Both the position numbers and the translations under genes were made by a program. 64,000 nt of DNA from Runella salmonicolor. Lineage in GTDB: Bacteria > Bacteroidota > Bacteroidia > Cytophagales > Spirosomataceae. This document shows, in pieces, positions 45,613 to 53,797 of the stretch. Each line of letters opens with the position of its first letter. Position 1 is the stretch's first letter. A model generated the notes under the pieces. It was not told the DNA's origin and made no database searches. It saw only the letters and a program-made list of their open reading frames with translations. The stretch covers positions 124,001 to 188,000 of the forward strand of contig NZ_JAMZEL010000004.1 in NCBI RefSeq assembly GCF_024158025.1, given 5' to 3'.

Positions 45613-47070
45613 ATGAAATCAATTCACTATACGCTGCTTACTGCTGCGCTGTTATGGGTAGCTTCGGCCTGTAAGGATAAAACCACCGACCTTGTGCCGC
45701 AAAATGCCAATTCTGATTGGACCACCGAATCGCACAGTAATGATGTAGCCCCCAACTATGACATTGTTTTTCCGCAAAATCAAGTAAACACCTTAGAAAT
45801 CACCATGACGGCCGCCGACTGGACCGCCATCAAAGCCGATATGCAAACCAAAAGCGGAACGGCTTTTGGAGCAGGAGGCGGAACGAGTCAGGGAGGAATG
45901 GCTCCTGGCGGAATGTTGGGTGGTGTTCCTCCTGGGGGAAATGGTGCCGGAGGGTTGGACCTTATTCCGGGAGACCCCATTTATGTGGCTACTACCATGA
46001 AATTTAACGGAAAAGCTTGGAACAACGTAGGGTTCAGACTCAAAGGCAATTCTAGCCTTTCGTCTATTTGGCGAGCGGGAATTTATAAATTACCGTTTCG
46101 TCTCAAAATGGATGAATACGAAGATAAATATCCCGAAATCAATAATCAGCGTTTTTATGGATTTAAGGAACTTTCGATGTCGCCAGCATTTTCTGATAAT
46201 TCACTTATTCGGGAGAAAGTAGTGGCGGATATTTTCAGAATGGGTGGCGTGGCAGCGGCCCGAACGGCCTTTTATAAAGTGTATCTGAATTTTGGCGATG
46301 GTCTTAAATATTGCGGCGTCTATACCATGGTCGAAATCATTGACGACACGATGGTCAAAGACCAATTTGGGGAAGACAAAGGCAATATCTACAAACCTGA
46401 ATCAACGTTTCAGACGTTTGTGCAATCGCAATTTGAAAAGAAAAACAACGAAACGGCTGCTGATTACAGTGATGTACAAGCATTTGTGGCGGCCCTCAAC
46501 AGCACAGACCGCACAACGAATGCCGCTCAATGGCGTGCCAATCTGGAGAAAACGTTCAACGTGGATCATTATCTGAAATTTTTGGCCATCAACAACACGA
46601 TTGTCAACTGGGATACCTACGGGGCTATGGCGCATAATTATTATCTTTACAATTCACCCACCAATAAGCTCACCTGGATTCCGTGGGACCATAACATGTC
46701 GATGACAAGTACTACTGGGGGTGGAAATGCGGGCGGTGCTGGTGGCGGGGGGCGAGCGGCAGTGTCGTTGGCTATGACCGAAGTCGGTACGGGCTGGCCG
46801 CTGATTCGCTACGTAGCGGCCGACCCAGTGTATTATGCCAAGTACAAACAATATGTTAGAACATTCGCGGATGAAGTATTTACGACGGCCAAAATGAATG
46901 AGTTGTTTGATAAATACACCAACCTGATTACGCCGTACGTCAATGGAACAGAAAAAGAGGTGGCACCGTATACCAATCTTACCAATACCGCCGCTTTCGC
47001 CACCGCTCTCACGGCATTAAAACAACATGTATCAACGCGAAATCAGGCCGTTAATACCTTTTTAAAATAG
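45613..47070 (+). CDS. CotH-type kinase lipoprotein
   Basis: CotH proteins are atypical secreted protein kinases, first known from spore coats. This 485-residue protein is a predicted lipoprotein (lipobox ASAC, Cys20). After an N-terminal beta part come two glycine-rich inserts, one at about residues 92-119 (rich in Gly, Met and Pro) and one at about 373-386. The CotH core includes VGFRLKGNSSL, YKLPFRLKMDEYED, LSMSPAFSDNSLIREK, YCGVYTMVEIIDD, GNIYKPES and WIPWDHNMSM, in which the metal-binding Asp of the family may be the D of WDHN. It heads a tight operon: the next gene starts directly at the base after its stop codon. Its substrate is unknown. Confidence 0.92.
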   Translation: MKSIHYTLLTAALLWVASACKDKTTDLVPQNANSDWTTESHSNDVAPNYDIVFPQNQVNTLEITMTAADWTAIKADMQTKSGTAFGAGGGTSQGGMAPGGMLGGVPPGGNGAGGLDLIPGDPIYVATTMKFNGKAWNNVGFRLKGNSSLSSIWRAGIYKLPFRLKMDEYEDKYPEINNQRFYGFKELSMSPAFSDNSLIREKVVADIFRMGGVAAARTAFYKVYLNFGDGLKYCGVYTMVEIIDDTMVKDQFGEDKGNIYKPESTFQTFVQSQFEKKNNETAADYSDVQAFVAALNSTDRTTNAAQWRANLEKTFNVDHYLKFLAINNTIVNWDTYGAMAHNYYLYNSPTNKLTWIPWDHNMSMTSTTGGGNAGGAGGGGRAAVSLAMTEVGTGWPLIRYVAADPVYYAKYKQYVRTFADEVFTTAKMNELFDKYTNLITPYVNGTEKEVAPYTNLTNTAAFATALTALKQHVSTRNQAVNTFLK

Positions 47071-47877
47071 ATGGCAGCGCAATTCCTCACCCCCACTATT
47101 GTACAGAAAATAGGGTTGTATGATCCTATTTCGCTGGCCGAAATGGACGGCGTCAAACTCATGAACCGTACTGATGCCAAATTTTTGGTTCCCTTAAAAA
47201 TGTTGCCTACGTTGTTGGAGGATTTGCGGCCCTACTATCGTTTGTTGGAAATCAACGGGCATCGGATGTGTGATTATGAAACGCTCTACTTTGATACGCC
47301 TGATTTACGGTTTTACCACGACCATCAAGCAGGACGATTGAATCGGTATAAAATTCGTCAACGTAAGTATGTTCATAGCAACACAATTTTTACGGAAGTA
47401 AAATTCAAGAATAATAAAGGGCGTACGATTAAGACCCGTTTGCTGAATCAAAGACCCGTCAATACTACCTTGACCGAGGAAACGAACACGTTTATAAGCC
47501 TACAAACACCTGTTGACCCCGCCACACTGACGCCAGTACTTCGAGTAGATTATACCCGGATTACCCTTGTGAGCCGCACGACGGCTGAACGTTTAACGCT
47601 GGATTTGAATTTGACGTTTCACAATGAGGCAAGCCGTAAAAGTTATGAACAATTGGTGGTAGCCGAAGTAAAACAAGATTCGCTAAAACACTCCCGATTT
47701 TTGGATTTAATGAAGAAGTATCAATTGCGGGAAGGCTCCCTGAGTAAGTATTGCTTGGGCGTTATTAGTCTCAATAAAACGGTCAAACACAATCGGTTTA
47801 AAGAAAAGTTGAATCATGTGTTAAAAATAAATGCCCGATGTACTTCCTTGCCCGAAAATAGTCATTATTCTGCTTAA
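47071..47877 (+). CDS. Polyphosphate polymerase (VTC) domain protein
   Basis: The 268-residue protein has the VTC/CYTH-like tunnel fold that in yeast Vtc4 synthesises polyphosphate from ATP. Conserved basic and acidic positions include LMNRTDAKFLVP, CDYETLYFDTPDLRFYHDH, RLNRYKIRQRKYV, TEVKFKNNKGRTIKTR, and VAEVKQDS. It lacks a signal or membrane helix and so is probably cytoplasmic, perhaps feeding a membrane partner. Its ATG follows the CotH stop directly (TAG then ATG), so the pair is transcribed and probably translated together, and a DUF4956 membrane protein gene follows after 27 bases. Polymerase activity is inferred from the domain. Confidence 0.9.
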   Translation: MAAQFLTPTIVQKIGLYDPISLAEMDGVKLMNRTDAKFLVPLKMLPTLLEDLRPYYRLLEINGHRMCDYETLYFDTPDLRFYHDHQAGRLNRYKIRQRKYVHSNTIFTEVKFKNNKGRTIKTRLLNQRPVNTTLTEETNTFISLQTPVDPATLTPVLRVDYTRITLVSRTTAERLTLDLNLTFHNEASRKSYEQLVVAEVKQDSLKHSRFLDLMKKYQLREGSLSKYCLGVISLNKTVKHNRFKEKLNHVLKINARCTSLPENSHYSA

Positions 47878-47904
47878 CATTGTCTGATACCTAACGATAA
47901 AAAA

Positions 47905-48567
47905 ATGATTTTTCTCCAAGAGCTTGCCACTGCCGACACCTTTGAATGGTTCAATAAACTTCCCGAAAAGTTTTTTGTACGCTTGTTGGTTGATTTGTTG
48001 ACGGTCACGATTTTGGTCCGACTGATTTATTACCGACTTTACCGTCGTACTGACTTGTTCCTGACGTTTTTTGGTTTCAATTTGGTCATTTTTCTCATTA
48101 CCTATTTGCTTAATAAAGTGCAGATGTCGATGGGGGCAGCCTTTGGGTTATTTGCCGTGTTTTCGATGCTTCGCTACCGCACCGAAGGGCTTTCGGCCAA
48201 AGACATGACCTATCTTTTCATCGTTATTTCGCTGGGGCTTATTTCCGCTATTATCAAAGGAAGTTGGGACGAATTGGGCTTGGTCAATGGCATGATTGTG
48301 CTGAGTGTGTGGCTTTTGGAAGGCAACTGGCTTATCAAACGGGAGTTAACAAAAGTTGTGCAATACGACAAAATTGATCTGATTTTGCCCGAGCGGCGTG
48401 CCGAATTGATTCAAGACCTGCGGGCACGTACGGGTTTGAATATTCACCGTGTAGAAATTCAAACCATGGATTTTCTGAGAGATTCGGCCCTTATCATGAT
48501 TTTTTATTATCAAACTCCTGCCCAAAATGAAAAGAAAATCGAAGAAAATATTTTGGAAAATGCATAA
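47905..48567 (+). CDS. DUF4956 membrane protein
   Basis: This 220-residue protein has about four to five transmembrane helices in its first 150 residues (LLVDLLTVTILVRLIYY, FFGFNLVIFLITYLL, AAFGLFAVFSMLRYR, MTYLFIVISLGLISAII, GMIVLSVWLLEGNW) and a soluble C-terminal domain of about 65 residues. The FAVFSMLRYRTEGLSAKDMT loop is the family's most recognisable stretch. DUF4956 genes commonly sit beside VTC-domain and CotH genes, as here, which suggests the membrane component of the same process. Function of the family is not established as far as I know. Confidence 0.9.
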   Translation: MIFLQELATADTFEWFNKLPEKFFVRLLVDLLTVTILVRLIYYRLYRRTDLFLTFFGFNLVIFLITYLLNKVQMSMGAAFGLFAVFSMLRYRTEGLSAKDMTYLFIVISLGLISAIIKGSWDELGLVNGMIVLSVWLLEGNWLIKRELTKVVQYDKIDLILPERRAELIQDLRARTGLNIHRVEIQTMDFLRDSALIMIFYYQTPAQNEKKIEENILENA

Positions 48568-49273
48568 TTTAGGAAATAATCCTGCGCTTATCAAAGGATT
48601 GTCAAGTTGTTGGTTTAGAAGAGTTTATGGTTCATTGTTGCTGTTGGTTTTACCAATGGTGGGCTATTCGCAAGCCGCCGATATTGGCCTTTGGGCGGGG
48701 GTCGGAGTGGAGAAAAAGATTACTAAAAAATGGTCGGCCAACGTCAATGTACAATCCCGTTTTACGGACAATATTTCCGTTTTAAAAGCGTATTTGGGGG
48801 AAGTCGGCTTATCCTACAAGCTTACCAAGCATTGGGAAGTGAGCGGATATTATCGCTACATAGCCCGACGTAAAAGAAATGAGGATAAAACTGGATATGA
48901 ATACCGCTCGTACAATCGTTTTTATGCTGATTTAGCTTATGATCATAAGCTTTGGAAATTGAAATTTGATTATCGTCTGCGCTACCAGAATCAGTTTCAG
49001 GATGATGAAAGCGCGGCCGAAAATAGCAGCAGCTACATCCGTAATAAATTTGAACTGTCGTACCCCAATAAATCACGTTTTACGCCTTACATTTCTACCG
49101 ATTTTTTCTATGAAATCGGGAACGGTTTTGACCAAATGCGTAACAAAGCGGGCGTAGAAATTGCGCTCAATAAGCACCATAAACTGGAAATATCGGGCTT
49201 TACCGATTACCGCTTGATTGGAAGTCAGGAAAATCGGTTTCTGATTGGCGTGGGCTATAAAGTGAAATTTTGA
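48560..49273 (+). CDS. DUF2490 family outer membrane-like protein
   Basis: The product (about 237 residues from ATG 48560; an in-frame ATG at 48527 is also possible) has a signal segment ending VGYSQ. It is then beta-rich: ADIGLWAGVGVEKKITKKWS, NVNVQSRFTDNI, VSGYYRYIARRKR, YADLAYDHKLWKLKFDYRLR, KFELSYPNKS, LEISGFTDYRLIG and a closing FLIGVGYKVKF. This matches DUF2490, predicted outer-membrane barrels. The start overlaps the end of the DUF4956 gene, so it is the fourth member of the operon. It may be the outer-membrane component of the CotH/VTC/DUF4956 process, which is inference from coupling. Confidence 0.88.
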   Translation: MHNLGNNPALIKGLSSCWFRRVYGSLLLLVLPMVGYSQAADIGLWAGVGVEKKITKKWSANVNVQSRFTDNISVLKAYLGEVGLSYKLTKHWEVSGYYRYIARRKRNEDKTGYEYRSYNRFYADLAYDHKLWKLKFDYRLRYQNQFQDDESAAENSSSYIRNKFELSYPNKSRFTPYISTDFFYEIGNGFDQMRNKAGVEIALNKHHKLEISGFTDYRLIGSQENRFLIGVGYKVKF

Positions 49274-49278
49274 GGTTT

Positions 49279-49300
49279 GGGGCGAGCTTTCGCCCCGTTT
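49279..49300. terminator. Terminator after the CotH operon
   Basis: GGGGCGA (49279-49285) and TCGCCCC (49290-49296) form a seven-base G/C stem with a four-base loop, followed by GTTTT, six bases after the DUF2490 stop. It lies beside the stop of the convergent coaX gene. Confidence 0.8.
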
Positions 49301-50076
49301 TATATACTTTTTTGTTTAACTTTCTCACCTATAATGCGCAGTCCATCAAGCGTCAGGCTCCGATTTACTTCCACAAACTCGCCGTGTAAGGTGTCAATAA
49401 TGGAGGACAAACCACCCGTAGCCAGCGCAATACAATCTCCGTCGAGTTCGCGGCGGATGCGCGTCACCATACCCCGCACCAGACTTTCATAACCCAACAA
49501 AATACCCGCCTGAATGGCGTGCGTGGTATTTTTTCCAATGGCTGATTCAGGCAATTTCAACGGTACTTCGGGCAACTGAGCGGTGTTGGAAAACAAGGCT
49601 TTGACGGCGGTTTTCAGGCCTGGCGCGATGGCAACGCCCAAAATTCGGCCATCTCCTGATACGGTCGTAAAGGTAAGTGCTGTACCAAAATCCACCACCA
49701 CGGCATTTCGGTTGTATTTGGTAAAAGCTGCCACGGCATTGGCTACGAGGTCGCTACCGATTTCGTGCGGATGGTCTATTTCCACTTTTAAATCAGGGTA
49801 TATATCTGGCCCGACCACTACAGGAGGCTCCCCAAAGAGGTTGGAGAGCATGGTACGCAGGGTGGGTGTCAGCGGCGGAACCACACTGCTTAAAACCGTA
49901 ATTGTGATATTCTCCAAGGCTAAGTCGGCCTCTAAAAAATGAAGCCGTAATTTACTTTCAAAATAATTCGGAGATTCTTCGGGCAGTGAACGCGTACGGA
50001 AGATGTGCGTCCATTCTTCATTTTGCCAAATTCCAAAAACGGTGTCAGTATTGCCTGCGTCAACGGCTAAAAGCAT
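49300..50076 (-). CDS. coaX: Type III pantothenate kinase
   Basis: CoaX phosphorylates pantothenate in the first step of coenzyme A synthesis. The 258-residue protein has the ASKHA-fold signatures: DAGNTDTVFGIW at the N-terminus, SSVVPPLTPTL, HEIGSDLVANAVAA, VVDFGTALTFTTV, GVAIAPGLKTAVKALF, AIQAGILLGYESLVRGMV and LATGGLSS. Length and order match the family. It is convergent with the DUF2490 gene and divergent from the GH2 gene, alone in its transcription unit. Confidence 0.96.
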   Translation of the reverse strand: MLLAVDAGNTDTVFGIWQNEEWTHIFRTRSLPEESPNYFESKLRLHFLEADLALENITITVLSSVVPPLTPTLRTMLSNLFGEPPVVVGPDIYPDLKVEIDHPHEIGSDLVANAVAAFTKYNRNAVVVDFGTALTFTTVSGDGRILGVAIAPGLKTAVKALFSNTAQLPEVPLKLPESAIGKNTTHAIQAGILLGYESLVRGMVTRIRRELDGDCIALATGGLSSIIDTLHGEFVEVNRSLTLDGLRIIGEKVKQKSI

Positions 50077-50312
50077 GATAGACTGAGGTTTGTGATGGTA
50101 TATTTTTTATGAATCGAAAATGTTTATTAGAGTAAAATTGGCTTAAAAATTCAACAGAAACTGCCCAAAACACCGAACCGATTCGTAGAAGCAAGTCGTT
50201 TTTATCCAATATTCGGCCGTCTTTTTTCGTTGTCTTTCTATTGGTTCAGCCAAAAGTCCTTTATTTTGTGAAACTGAGTTGCGTTCTGGAAAATTTAACC
50301 CGCTAATGATTT

Positions 50313-53300
50313 ATGCGCAAGTTAAGCGTTTTTTTATCCCTCTTACTACCTTGTGTTGGATTTGCTCAAGATTTGCCCGACTGGGAAAACCCGACGGTTA
50401 TCAGCCGAAATACCGAACGGCCTCATACTACGATTATCCCTTACGCCGACGAAGCATCGGCGCTTAAATCTGACCGTGCGGCGTCGCCTTTCTTTAAGTC
50501 ATTAAACGGAACGTGGAAATTTAAGTGGGTTTCTCACCCCTCCAAAGTGCCAGGTGATTTTTTTCAGGTCAATACTAACATCTCTGGCTGGGATGATTTG
50601 CCCGTTCCTTCCAATTGGCAGGTGGTGGGTGCGCGTGAAGGGCGTGCGTACGACCGCCCCATTTTTACAAACATAAAACATCCCTTTCCGACCAAACCGC
50701 CCCGCATCACGAGCGATACCAACGCCGTGGGGCTGTATCGTACGTCGTTTACGATTGCTCCCAATTGGCAGGGCCGCGATGTGTTTTTGCATTTTGCGGG
50801 AGTTCAATCCGCTTGTTATGTGTGGGTTAACGGATTGCAGGTAGGGTACCACGAAGATGGCATGACACCGGCTGAGTTTAACGTAACAAAATATTTAAGA
50901 GCGGGCGAAAACCAACTAACGGTGCAGGTCATCAATTGGTCAGATGGAAGTTATCTGGAAGATCAGGATTTTTGGCGTATCTCGGGTATTTTCCGGGACG
51001 TGTACTTGTTTGCCGCGCCTACAATTCACGTCAGAGATTATTATGTGGTCACTGATTTGGATGAAAATTATCAAAATGGTACGCTTAAAGTATCAGCTTT
51101 TGTCAAAAATTTCTCGACGCAAGTTCAGGATAAATATCAGGTCAAGTTTAAACTTTATGACCCCGATGGGCGGATTTTTCAGGGGGAATTTGTGAAAAAC
51201 GTCCCGATGATGGATCCTAAAGATGAGTCTTATCTGACCCTCAATGTGCCTATTACATCGCCTGCACGCTGGACTGCCGAGACGCCAAATCTCTATAAAT
51301 TGGTGATTCAGGTAGTGGATGGTGAGGGAAAAACGGTGGAAGTGCTCAGCGCCCGGGTGGGTTTTAGGGAGGTGACGCTCAAAAACGGACAGTTGTTGGT
51401 CAATGGAAAAGCCGTCATGTTTAAAGGAGTGAATCGGCACGAATTTGACCCCAATACGGGACGGACAATCAGCCGTGAATCTATGATAAAAGATATTTTG
51501 TTGATGAAACAACACAATATCAACGCGGTACGCACTTCTCACTATCCAAATGACCCCCTTTGGTACGACCTGTGCGACGAATACGGCTTGTATGTCATTG
51601 ATGAAGCCAACATTGAAAGCCATGAGTTATGGCAACAAAAAGGAATTGTGTTGGCCAATAATCCCGATTGGAAAGATGCGTTTATTGCCCGTGGCAAAGC
51701 CATGGTAGAGCGCGACAAAAATCATCCATCCATCATTATTTGGTCTTTGGGCAATGAGTCGGGGATGGGAAGCAATTTTCAGGACATGGCGCAGATTATC
51801 AAGTTGATTGACCCTACGCGTCCTATTCATTACGAAGGACGGGCCAATTATCCCAAAACATTTGAAGAGATTAACCAACCAAGCACCAATTTCGACATTA
51901 ATGGTACGATGTATCCTTCCGTGAAGGTTATGGAAGCAATGGTTGAAAAAGACCCGAGCCGACCGTTGATTATTTGTGAATACGCCCATTCGATGGGAAA
52001 CAGCGTCGGTAATTTGCAAGAATACTGGGATGTTATCGAAAAACACCCACGGATGCAGGGTGGATTTATCTGGGATTGGGTTGATCAGGGATTGTTCGTT
52101 AAAGATAAAAACGGACGCTCGTATGTCAACCATGTCAATTACATCGATGGTGCCAATGCGGGCGATGGGCTGGTGAATCCAGACCGCACACCTCAACCCG
52201 AAATCAATGAAGTGAAGCACGTATATCAATACGTGAAATTTACGCCAAAAGATACGATTTCACCCCAAAGTCAGACTGTTACGCTCATTAATAAATACGA
52301 TTTTCTAAGCCTTAGCCCTTTTAAATTGGTGTGGCAATTGCTCGAAAATGGAAGGCCAATTCAGCAAGGTGAAATTGCTTCATTGACGGCCGCCGCTGGC
52401 AAAAGCCAAAACGTGACCATACCGTTTACCATTCCAGGGGGTACAGGAGGTGAATATTTTTTGAATTTAAGCCTGAAACTGAAAGAAAATATGCCTTGGG
52501 CGTCGACGGGGCATGAAGTGGCGTTTCAACAGATGTACATTAAAACGCCGCCAACTCCTAAGCCGCTGCTGACGTGGCCTACCAATGCAACGGTAAAAGT
52601 AGGGCTCATTCGGGGTGGAGGAATTCAACTAACCAATTCCCAGTTTAAAGTGATTTTTGACCGCAAATCGGTGGGAATTAGTTCGTTCGTTTATAAAAAT
52701 CATGAGTTAATCGGGCAACCGCTCCAACCTGAGTTTTGGCGGGTTCCGACCGATAATGATGAAGGTGGAGGAAATGCGGGTTTTGCAGAACGTTGGCGTA
52801 TGGCTGGCCTAGATAGCCTTCGGCGCATAGGCGGTGATATTCGGGTGGAGCAGATAAGTCCTTCTATTGCGCGTGTACACACCCAAACAACATGGGTGGG
52901 AAAAGCGGGGACTTCAATTGTCCACAAAACTACTTATACGGTGTACGGTTCGGGAGATATGCAGGTCAAAAATAACATTCTCGTAAACGGAAATAATGTA
53001 CCTCCCCTGCCAAAAGTAGGGATGCAGATGCAGCTCCCTGCCGCATATCGTAACCTGAGTTGGTATGGCCGAGGGCCGTTTGAGAGTTATAGTGATCGCA
53101 AAACCGCAGCGCTCGTAGGAGAGTACGGCGGTAAAGTAATGGATCAGCACTTTCCGTACATCATGGCCCAAGAGAATGGTAATAAAACAGATGTACGCTG
53201 GGCGGCCGTGACAGATTCTTTGGGCTTTGGCTGGCTGGTTATCGGTGAGCCTACGCTAAATTTTAGCGCCAAAGATTATACCGATGCGGATTTATTGGCG

Positions 53301-53717
53301 GCTAAAACAACGCAAAATCTACCGCGTGGAATGGTTACGGTGCTGCATTTTGATCATCAAATGATGGGTCTTGGCGGGGATGACAGTTGGACCCCGCGTA
53401 CGCATCCTGAATTTCTTTTGACCGAAAAAGAATACAATTATTCCTTCCGTTTACGCCCTTTAGATGCTACCGTACAAATCGGAACGGTGGTTCAGACGGT
53501 GTTGCCCGAAATAACGGCTCAGTCGCAGGCTGCCTCCGAATTGGGTGCGCCAGCGGCCATTGTGAAGGAGGCTCCCACGGGTGTTGTCTCGGATGAAGAC
53601 CAAGAAGCGGCCATCAAAAAAGCGGAAGCCCGAAAATACGTAAAGAAGAAGCCAGTTCGCAGAAAATCTTCTTCTAAAAAGAAAAAGTCTTCGTCAAAAA
53701 AGAAGAAAAAACGGTAA
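50313..53717 (+). CDS. GH2 beta-galactosidase, exported, with Lys/Ser-rich tail
   Basis: This 1,134-residue glycoside hydrolase family 2 enzyme has a signal peptide (MRKLSVFLSLL to CVGFAQ). The sugar-binding, Ig-like, TIM-barrel, DUF4981-like and beta-sandwich domains follow the LacZ order. The predicted acid/base is Glu482 in SLGNESGMG and the nucleophile Glu556 in ICEYAHSMGNSVGN, 74 residues apart, as expected. The metal and substrate loops AVRTSHYPNDPLWYDLCDEY and GFIWDWVDQG are present. An unusual tail of about 35 residues is dominated by Lys, Arg and Ser and has no known sorting role. No SusC/SusD or other carbohydrate genes are nearby. A hairpin at 53732-53769 ends transcription. Confidence 0.95.
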   Translation: MRKLSVFLSLLLPCVGFAQDLPDWENPTVISRNTERPHTTIIPYADEASALKSDRAASPFFKSLNGTWKFKWVSHPSKVPGDFFQVNTNISGWDDLPVPSNWQVVGAREGRAYDRPIFTNIKHPFPTKPPRITSDTNAVGLYRTSFTIAPNWQGRDVFLHFAGVQSACYVWVNGLQVGYHEDGMTPAEFNVTKYLRAGENQLTVQVINWSDGSYLEDQDFWRISGIFRDVYLFAAPTIHVRDYYVVTDLDENYQNGTLKVSAFVKNFSTQVQDKYQVKFKLYDPDGRIFQGEFVKNVPMMDPKDESYLTLNVPITSPARWTAETPNLYKLVIQVVDGEGKTVEVLSARVGFREVTLKNGQLLVNGKAVMFKGVNRHEFDPNTGRTISRESMIKDILLMKQHNINAVRTSHYPNDPLWYDLCDEYGLYVIDEANIESHELWQQKGIVLANNPDWKDAFIARGKAMVERDKNHPSIIIWSLGNESGMGSNFQDMAQIIKLIDPTRPIHYEGRANYPKTFEEINQPSTNFDINGTMYPSVKVMEAMVEKDPSRPLIICEYAHSMGNSVGNLQEYWDVIEKHPRMQGGFIWDWVDQGLFVKDKNGRSYVNHVNYIDGANAGDGLVNPDRTPQPEINEVKHVYQYVKFTPKDTISPQSQTVTLINKYDFLSLSPFKLVWQLLENGRPIQQGEIASLTAAAGKSQNVTIPFTIPGGTGGEYFLNLSLKLKENMPWASTGHEVAFQQMYIKTPPTPKPLLTWPTNATVKVGLIRGGGIQLTNSQFKVIFDRKSVGISSFVYKNHELIGQPLQPEFWRVPTDNDEGGGNAGFAERWRMAGLDSLRRIGGDIRVEQISPSIARVHTQTTWVGKAGTSIVHKTTYTVYGSGDMQVKNNILVNGNNVPPLPKVGMQMQLPAAYRNLSWYGRGPFESYSDRKTAALVGEYGGKVMDQHFPYIMAQENGNKTDVRWAAVTDSLGFGWLVIGEPTLNFSAKDYTDADLLAAKTTQNLPRGMVTVLHFDHQMMGLGGDDSWTPRTHPEFLLTEKEYNYSFRLRPLDATVQIGTVVQTVLPEITAQSQAASELGAPAAIVKEAPTGVVSDEDQEAAIKKAEARKYVKKKPVRRKSSSKKKKSSSKKKKKR

Positions 53718-53731
53718 TAGATTGCGAGTTA

Positions 53732-53769
53732 CAAACAAAAAAGCCGGGCTAGCCCGGCTTTTTTGTTTG
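53732..53769. terminator. Perfect 38-base palindromic bidirectional terminator
   Basis: The 19 bases at 53732-53750 (CAAACAAAAAAGCCGGGCT) are the exact reverse complement of 53751-53769, with no unpaired centre. A G/C core flanked by A and T runs suits termination of both the GH2 gene and the convergent M16 protease gene. Confidence 0.92.
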
Positions 53770-53797
53770 GGTATTTTTGTGGATTTACCACGGATTA

